From NCBI RefSeq assembly GCF_001570425.1, contig NZ_BCSX01000035.1:275931-339930 (forward strand): a stretch of 64,000 nt of DNA, read 5' to 3'. A model generated the notes under the pieces. That model was given only the letters and a program-made list of their open reading frames with translations. It was not told the DNA's origin and searched no databases. The stretch comes from Mycolicibacterium brisbanense. Lineage in GTDB: Bacteria > Actinomycetota > Actinomycetes > Mycobacteriales > Mycobacteriaceae. Shown in pieces: positions 59,039 through 64,000 of the stretch (within the stretch, counting starts at the first letter, position 1; each line of letters opens with the position of its first letter). Both the position numbers and the translations under genes were made by a program.

Positions 59039-59728
59039 CTAACGGTCGCTGTGCCAGCCCTGTACGCCGACAGCGATCATGCGCAGTTGCTTGACCGCGG
59101 TGCGGTGGATCGCGTCGACGGATTGCGCGTCGCCCGCATCTTCCAAGGCCTCGGCGATCGAGATCATCGCGTTGACGAACAGGTTGGCCAGGATGTTGAG
59201 GTCCTCACTGCTCCAGTCCGTGAGACCGGGGAAGCGGGCCAGGTCGATCGCAAGTTCCGAGGTGATCAGCCGGATCTCGGTGCGGATGGCGTAGCGCAGT
59301 ACCGAGACGCCGCTGTTGCGTTCGCGGGAGATGAACCGCCAGTGTTCGCGACGCTCGTTCACGCTGCCGATGAGGATCTCGGCCGAGGATTCGATGACGT
59401 GGCGCGGATCGAGCTTGCCCGCGCGGGCGCCACGCAGCATGTCGCGTAAGGACCGGAACGACTCGTCGATGAGGACGAGGCCCAGCGCGTCCATCGAGTC
59501 GAAGTGGCGGTAGAACGCGGCAGGCACGATGCCGGCCTCGCGGGTGACCTCGCGCAGGCTCAGCGAGCTGAAGCTCTGTTCCTCCAGCAGCTTGAGCGCG
59601 GCGGCGATGATCGCGCGCCGGGTGGCTTCTTTGCGTTCTTCACGCGTCAGCGCATCCCGTGACCGCGACGGCTCTGAGCTTCGCGTTCGTGACCTTGGTG
59701 TTCGTGAAGTGGGCGTACGGTTGTTCAC
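59039..59728 (-). CDS. TetR-family regulator of the desaturase operon
   Basis: This protein of about 229 residues begins with a Ser/Arg/Thr-rich tail of roughly 25 residues, then a TetR helix-turn-helix (RRAIIAAALKLLEEQSFSSLSLREVTREAG and AAFYRHFDSMDAL), and a C-terminal helical domain with hydrophobic core. GTG 59728 is the first start after the palindrome it overlaps; GTG 59746 is possible. It is divergent from the reductase/desA3 operon, so repression of desaturation in response to acyl-CoA is inferred, as in DesT-like systems. Confidence 0.85.
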   Translation of the reverse strand: MNNRTPTSRTPRSRTRSSEPSRSRDALTREERKEATRRAIIAAALKLLEEQSFSSLSLREVTREAGIVPAAFYRHFDSMDALGLVLIDESFRSLRDMLRGARAGKLDPRHVIESSAEILIGSVNERREHWRFISRERNSGVSVLRYAIRTEIRLITSELAIDLARFPGLTDWSSEDLNILANLFVNAMISIAEALEDAGDAQSVDAIHRTAVKQLRMIAVGVQGWHSDR

Positions 59729-59737
59729 TGTTGTGAA
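59724..59737. promoter_or_regulatory. TetR operator candidate in desaturase control region
   Basis: Arms TTCAC and GTGAA with a 4-bp spacer overlap the predicted TetR start codon and lie 27 bp before the -35 box of the divergent promoter. The core resembles acyl-CoA-responsive TetR sites only loosely. Confidence 0.5.
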
Positions 59738-59763
59738 GCGTACCACAACCAGCAATTTTGCCG

Positions 59764-59794
59764 TTGACAGACCCCGTGTTACCGGCGGTACTGT
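59764..59794 (+). promoter_or_regulatory. Leaderless promoter of the desaturase operon
   Basis: A consensus TTGACA (59764-59769) and a -10-like TACTGT (59789-59794) are 19 bp apart. The start would be at 59801, the A of the ATG, so the transcript would have no 5' leader. No ribosome site precedes this ATG, in agreement. Confidence 0.65.
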
Positions 59795-59800
59795 GTACAC

Positions 59801-60871
59801 ATGTTCACCCAAACTTTGACAGCAGGAGTTCGCCGGCGGGTATCCAGCTCGTCGCTGGTGAACCTGCTTACCGGACCTCATGGTGTCGACAGATACACCG
59901 AGCTGGTGGAACCAACCTGGACGCGCGGCGACGCCCGCGCCAAGGTGATCGCGGTGCGGCGCCAGACGCCGCGCAGCGTCACGCTGACCCTGGAACCGAA
60001 CGACGCGTTCACCGGATTCCGGGCCGGCCAGCACATCAACCTGTCCGTCGAGATCAACGGGCGGCGACGCACCCGGTGCTACTCGCCCGCGAGCGCCGAA
60101 GGCGCAGGCATCATCGAGCTGACGATCGGTCGCCACGACGGTGGCCTGGTCTCGAACTACCTGTGCGATCACGCCTACCCGGGCATGGTGCTGGGGCTGG
60201 ACTCCGTCGGCGGTGACTTCGTGATGCCGGAGGTGCGGCCGCGTCGCATCCTGTTCGTCTCCGGCGGCAGCGGCATCACCCCGGTGCTGTCGATGCTCAG
60301 GACGCTGCGCGCCGAGGGTTTCACCGGCGAGGTGGCCTTCATCCATTACGCACGCAACGCCGATGAGGCCTGCTACCGGTCGGAACTCGCAGCGATGCGC
60401 GGTGTGCGGGTGTTGCACGGTTACACCCGCGGTGGCCAGGGCGACGTGACCGGTCACTTCGACGCTGGACACCTGGCCGCGGCGTTCCCTGGGGCCGCTC
60501 CGGATGCGGTCTACGTCTGCGGGCCTGCGGCGCTCGTCGACGCCGTGCGCGAGCTGTGCCCCGACGCGCAATCCGAGAGCTTCGTGCCGCCGACGTTCAC
60601 GGTGCCCGCCGAAGCGACGGGAGGCGCTGTGACCTTCACCAACAGCAACATCACCGTGACCGATGACGGTCAACCGTTGCTCGCGCAGGCCGAGGCCGCA
60701 GGCCTGACACCGGAAAGCGGTTGCCGCATGGGCATCTGCCACAGCTGCACGCGGTTCAAAACCCGTGGTGCCGTGCGCAACCTGATCACCGGCGCGGTAT
60801 CGAGCGCCGACTGCGAAGACATCCAGATCTGCGTCACCGCTCCTGTCGGCGACGTCGACATCGACCTCTGA
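59801..60871 (+). CDS. Ferredoxin reductase-type partner of DesA3 (Rv3230c-like)
   Basis: This 356-residue electron-transfer protein starts with an N-terminal helix, then a flavin domain (TRCYSPASAEG). The NADPH domain is FVSGGSGITPVLSMLRTL plus VYVCGPAALVDAV. A C-terminal 2Fe-2S ferredoxin has cysteines in ESGCRMGICHSCTRF and DIQICVTAP. It supplies electrons to the membrane desaturase encoded 17 bp downstream. The order and design match mycobacterial Rv3230c-DesA3. The ATG lacks a ribosome site, consistent with a leaderless message. Confidence 0.93.
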   Translation: MFTQTLTAGVRRRVSSSSLVNLLTGPHGVDRYTELVEPTWTRGDARAKVIAVRRQTPRSVTLTLEPNDAFTGFRAGQHINLSVEINGRRRTRCYSPASAEGAGIIELTIGRHDGGLVSNYLCDHAYPGMVLGLDSVGGDFVMPEVRPRRILFVSGGSGITPVLSMLRTLRAEGFTGEVAFIHYARNADEACYRSELAAMRGVRVLHGYTRGGQGDVTGHFDAGHLAAAFPGAAPDAVYVCGPAALVDAVRELCPDAQSESFVPPTFTVPAEATGGAVTFTNSNITVTDDGQPLLAQAEAAGLTPESGCRMGICHSCTRFKTRGAVRNLITGAVSSADCEDIQICVTAPVGDVDIDL

Positions 60872-60888
60872 CCCGAAAGGACCAACTC

Positions 60889-62124
60889 ATGTCCCAGAAC
60901 GATCTCCGTCGCTCTGCTCGCCCCGAGCAGAAAAAGATCTACAGCCTGACCCCCGAACAAGCCGACGCGTTCGGCGCCGAGCTCGACGCCATCCGCGAGC
61001 GCGTCATCGCCGACCTCGGTGAGCGCGACGCCACCTACATCCGCAGCATCATCAAGACCCAGCGCAAGCTGGAGGTCGGTGGCCGCGCGCTGCTGTTCGC
61101 CTCGATCTTCCCGCCGTTCTGGCTGGCCGGGACCGCCATGCTGGGGATCGCCAAGATCCTCGACAACATGGAGATCGGCCACAACGTCATGCACGGTCAG
61201 TACGACTGGATGGGCGATCCGGCCATCTCAAGCAAGGCATTTGAGTGGGATACCGCGTGCCCGGCCGATCAGTGGCGGCACTCCCACAACTACATGCACC
61301 ACACCTACACCAACATCGTCGACATGGACCGCGACATCGGCTACGGCATCCTGCGGATGAGCGAGGATCAGAAGTGGTCGCCGTACTACCTCGGCAACCC
61401 GGTCTACGCCTTCCTGCTGATGGTGTTCTTCCAGTACGGCGTGGCGCTGCACGAACTGGAGACCGAACGCATCCGGTCCGGGGAGATCAGCATCAAGGAC
61501 AAGAAGGATGTGCTGCGCGGCATCTGGGCCAAGACCAAGCGCCAGACGCTCAAGGACTACGTGGCCTTCCCGTTGCTTGCCGGGCCGTTCGCGCCGTTCG
61601 TGTTTACCGGCAACATGACCGCCAACCTGATGCGCAACGTGTGGTCGTACATGATCATCTTCTGCGGGCACTTCCCCGAGGGCACCCAGGAGTTCTCCAT
61701 CGAAGAGACCGAAAACGAGTCCCGCGGCATGTGGTACTTCCGACAGCTGCTCGGTTCGGCAAACCTGACCGGCGGCAGGTGGTTCCACATCCTCAGCGGC
61801 AACCTGTCCTTCCAGATCGAGCATCACCTGTTCCCGGACATCCCGGCCCACCGGCATGCGGAGATCGCCGTCGAGGTCCGCGAGATCTGCGAACGTTACG
61901 GTCTGCCCTACAACACCGGCCCGCTGCACAAGCAGTTCGCCAGCGTTGTGCGCAAGATCGTCCGGCTGGCGTTCCCGTGGGGCGGCCGCGGCAAGGATTC
62001 TGAAGCCGCCGACAAGCCGGTTGAGGTGATCGACTCGGTGGCCGAGTCAGTGGTCGACGTGACCGAGCCTGTGAACAACGATGATTCGGCTACGGCAGAG
62101 CGCGAACTGGTGCTCGTGCCCTGA
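60889..62124 (+). CDS. desA3: Stearoyl-CoA delta-9 desaturase
   Basis: This 411-residue membrane diiron desaturase introduces the 9,10 double bond in stearoyl-CoA to make oleoyl-CoA. The three histidine boxes are HNVMHGQYDWM, HSHNYMHHTYTN and the later QIEHHLFPDIPAHRH. Four hydrophobic segments frame them. ATG 60889 follows GAAAGGA. A C-terminal tail of about 50 residues is rich in Val, Asp and Glu. The divergent TetR gene likely controls it. A strong hairpin follows the stop. Confidence 0.95.
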   Translation: MSQNDLRRSARPEQKKIYSLTPEQADAFGAELDAIRERVIADLGERDATYIRSIIKTQRKLEVGGRALLFASIFPPFWLAGTAMLGIAKILDNMEIGHNVMHGQYDWMGDPAISSKAFEWDTACPADQWRHSHNYMHHTYTNIVDMDRDIGYGILRMSEDQKWSPYYLGNPVYAFLLMVFFQYGVALHELETERIRSGEISIKDKKDVLRGIWAKTKRQTLKDYVAFPLLAGPFAPFVFTGNMTANLMRNVWSYMIIFCGHFPEGTQEFSIEETENESRGMWYFRQLLGSANLTGGRWFHILSGNLSFQIEHHLFPDIPAHRHAEIAVEVREICERYGLPYNTGPLHKQFASVVRKIVRLAFPWGGRGKDSEAADKPVEVIDSVAESVVDVTEPVNNDDSATAERELVLVP

Positions 62125-62144
62125 CACTCACAGCTTGACCGCCA

Positions 62145-62180
62145 TGAAGGGCGGGGCCGGGAAACCGGCTCCGCCTTTCA
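62145..62180 (+). terminator. Strong hairpin terminator after desA3
   Basis: A 16-bp stem (62145-62160 with 62165-62180, two G-U pairs) closed by a GAAA tetraloop lies 20 bp after the desA3 stop. It has no long T-run. This is one of the clearest terminators in the window. Confidence 0.8.
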
Positions 62181-62292
62181 CGGTGTTTGGCCCACGCTGC
62201 ACCGCACGGTATCGAGAGCCCCGGCCCGTGTTTGTAGCTGGCGCGGCTCGAATGCCCGCCGTTGCGGCGTTGCGCTCCGCCCGCCGCGGCCT

Positions 62293-64000
62293 CTAGGGGT
62301 CGTCGGGCCCGTCGCGGTTGTTCGGGCTGTGTGTGGGGTGAGGGTGTGCGCCGCGCTGCTGGTTGGCGGCGGTCTCCGGGGCGCGGTCGGCTTGTGGGGC
62401 TGGGTCTGCGGCCTCTCCCACGCTGCTGTCTGACTCGGCGTCTGGGTTTTCGGGGTTCTCAAGCTTCCGGTCATCTTGCCGGGCCGGGTCGGTCGCGTCA
62501 CCCATATCGCTGTATGACTCGTCGGCAAGGTCCTCGGCGTCCAAGTAGTACAGGTCCTCAGGCTCCCGGTCGCTTTCCGGGGCATCGTCCATATCGCTGC
62601 GTGGCTCATTGTCCGGGCAGTGCAGGTTCTCTGGGTCGCGATGGTCTTGCGAGGCCTCACCGGTAACACTGTGTGAATCGTCATCAAAGGTCTCGTCGTC
62701 CGAACAGCACCGGTCCTCAGGATCTCGGTGGTCTTCCGGCGCTTCGCCCCCGTCGCCCACGTCGCTGTCGTCCCCGTCTCCCACGTTGGTGTCGCCCACG
62801 TCTCCTACGTCGCTGTCGGTGTTGGTGTGGAAGAGGTCTTCGGGGTGCCAGTAGTGGTTGAGGCGGTCTTGGCCGGTGTCGAGCAGGGGTGGGGGGATCC
62901 ATTCGACGCGGCCGTCGTCGCGGACCCGCGTGGTCCAGCCGTGTTCGCTGACCAGGCGATTGTCTTTCGGGCAGGCCAGGGTCAGGTCGGTGATGTCGGT
63001 GTGGCCGCCGCGGGCGTAGTCCCGATCGGCGTGATGGCCTTGGCAGCGATCCGGGGGGTGCGGGCATCCGGGTTTGGTGCAGCCCCCGTCGCGGGCGTGC
63101 AGCGCCAGGCGTTGCCCGACGGAGGCCAGCCGCTTGGAGCGCCCCAGATACAGCGGGACTTCTGTGTGGTCGGCGAACACCGCCAGGTAGTGCCGCGCGC
63201 GGGCGGCCATGGCGATAACTTGCGGGATGGACAATCGGGTGCCGCTGCCGGTGGTGGCGATCCCGGATAACGATTCCAACTCTCGAACCGTGGTCGAGAT
63301 CACGACTGATACCGGTAATCCGTTGTGCTGGCCTAATTTCCCCGACGCCAGTAGCGCGCGGCCCATGGCCAGGAACGCGTCGTGGGTGCGTTGCGCGTGG
63401 GTGCGGGTGTCGGCGGCGATGGCCTCGGCGCTGGGGGTGCCCGCCAGGCAGGGGTGGTCGTCGTCGCGGTTGCACATGCCCGGGGCGCCCAGTTTCGCGG
63501 TGATCGCGGTGAGCACCGCGGTGGTTTCGGCGTCGAGGTAGCCGTGGATCTTGCTGGTCCCGTCGACGCCCTGTGGGGAGATGGTGATGCCGCGGCGGCG
63601 GGCTTGGATGTCCTCGGGGGGTTCGGGGCCGTCCTGGTTGAGCAGGAAGGTGATGCGCTCGGCGCAGCGTCGCAGGATGTCGGGGGAGTTGGTGGCGGCG
63701 ATGCGGGCCAAATCCGAGTCGATTTCCTCATGGGTTGTGGCGTCGAGGGGCAGCGGGCAGGTGTCGAAGAACTTCTTGATCACGGCGACGTGGTCGGTGT
63801 TGATCTGCCCGGCGGCTTGGGCGGCGGCCGTCGCGGGCAGCACTGGGTCGAGGGGTTCGCCCGATACGGCGGCCCGCGGGCCGAGCAGGGCGGTGTCGGT
63901 GACGCGGCGTTTGGCTTCGGTGGGGCTGATCCGCAGCCGGATGCTCAGCACGTCGGCCCAGTTTTTGCCGCCGATGTCGCGGGCGGTGGTGCGTGATTGG
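62293..64000 (-). CDS. DUF222/HNH endonuclease-like protein with acidic repeat tail (5' truncated)
   Basis: The start lies beyond the window; at least 568 residues are present. The DUF222 helical domain (SIRLRISPTEAKRR onwards) is followed by an HNH motif with a zinc-type ribbon: CTKPGCPHPPDRCQGHHADRD, then ITDLTLACPKDNRLVSEHGW. This is the 13E12-type family common in mycobacteria. The last 180 residues or so are a low-complexity acidic tail with repeated DHRDPE-type blocks, not usual for the family. Function in DNA cleavage is assumed from HNH residues only. Confidence 0.85.
   Translation of the reverse strand, partial: QSRTTARDIGGKNWADVLSIRLRISPTEAKRRVTDTALLGPRAAVSGEPLDPVLPATAAAQAAGQINTDHVAVIKKFFDTCPLPLDATTHEEIDSDLARIAATNSPDILRRCAERITFLLNQDGPEPPEDIQARRRGITISPQGVDGTSKIHGYLDAETTAVLTAITAKLGAPGMCNRDDDHPCLAGTPSAEAIAADTRTHAQRTHDAFLAMGRALLASGKLGQHNGLPVSVVISTTVRELESLSGIATTGSGTRLSIPQVIAMAARARHYLAVFADHTEVPLYLGRSKRLASVGQRLALHARDGGCTKPGCPHPPDRCQGHHADRDYARGGHTDITDLTLACPKDNRLVSEHGWTTRVRDDGRVEWIPPPLLDTGQDRLNHYWHPEDLFHTNTDSDVGDVGDTNVGDGDDSDVGDGGEAPEDHRDPEDRCCSDDETFDDDSHSVTGEASQDHRDPENLHCPDNEPRSDMDDAPESDREPEDLYYLDAEDLADESYSDMGDATDPARQDDRKLENPENPDAESDSSVGEAADPAPQADRAPETAANQQRGAHPHPTHSPNNRDGPDDP

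Overview
This window reads as a high-GC actinobacterial chromosome, almost certainly a Mycolicibacterium of the M. smegmatis type. The evidence is gene content (FadD36, LpdA, GlpD2, DesA3 with its reductase partner, AmiA1/AmiB1, PmmB, a DUF222/HNH protein), dense ATGA/GTGA stop-start overlaps, and a gene order in the deoA-add-upp-pmmB-deoD-amiB1-amiA1-lpdA-glpD2 stretch that, as I remember it, follows M. tuberculosis Rv3315c-Rv3300c. No rRNA, tRNA, IS element, prophage or CRISPR array was seen.

Layout. 1-13.4 kb: a divergent MFS/TetR pair with two palindromic operators, deoA, a divergent LysR/EamA exporter pair, add, and a minus-strand operon amidase - DUF3311 - SSS transporter - double-AsnC regulator - fadD36. 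A membrane beta-propeller protein and an alpha/beta hydrolase follow, meeting at a nested-hairpin terminator. 13.4-20 kb: an acidic protein, a module of small helical protein plus NlpC/P60 hydrolase, an ECF sigma factor and a 921-residue LuxR-type ATPase regulator. 20-28 kb: an ECF41/SigJ-type sigma factor, upp, pmmB with a MarR regulator, an AbrB-family membrane protein, deoD, amiB1 and amiA1.

28.0-50.8 kb looks like an accessory catabolic island placed between amiA1 and the Rv3304-like gene. It holds two 313-residue coiled-coil paralogues behind near-identical leader repeats. Between them lie an NCS1 permease divergent from a ferritin-like diiron protein, a PDR-type ferredoxin reductase and a GntR regulator. 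Next come an F420:NADPH oxidoreductase and a PucR regulator, then an eight-gene operon (LLM oxidoreductase, IpdAB-like CoA-transferase pair, three-subunit molybdenum hydroxylase, CoxG, XdhC). The island continues with PxpCBA 5-oxoprolinase, a LysR regulator with a diaminopropionate-lyase-like enzyme, and an AbiEi/DUF559 protein bracketed by inverted copies of the same repeat. The genes suggest uptake and oxidative ring opening of an unidentified, probably nitrogen-containing cyclic compound plus 5-oxoproline recycling.

50.8-64 kb returns to conserved chromosome: a gamma-glutamylcyclotransferase-like protein, lpdA, glpD2, a pseudouridine synthase, a secreted GH2 glycosidase, an SDR with a small membrane protein, a TetR regulator divergent from a leaderless reductase/desA3 stearoyl desaturase operon ending in a strong hairpin, and a 5'-truncated DUF222/HNH protein with an acidic repeat tail. 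Comparisons with M. tuberculosis are from memory, not from a search.
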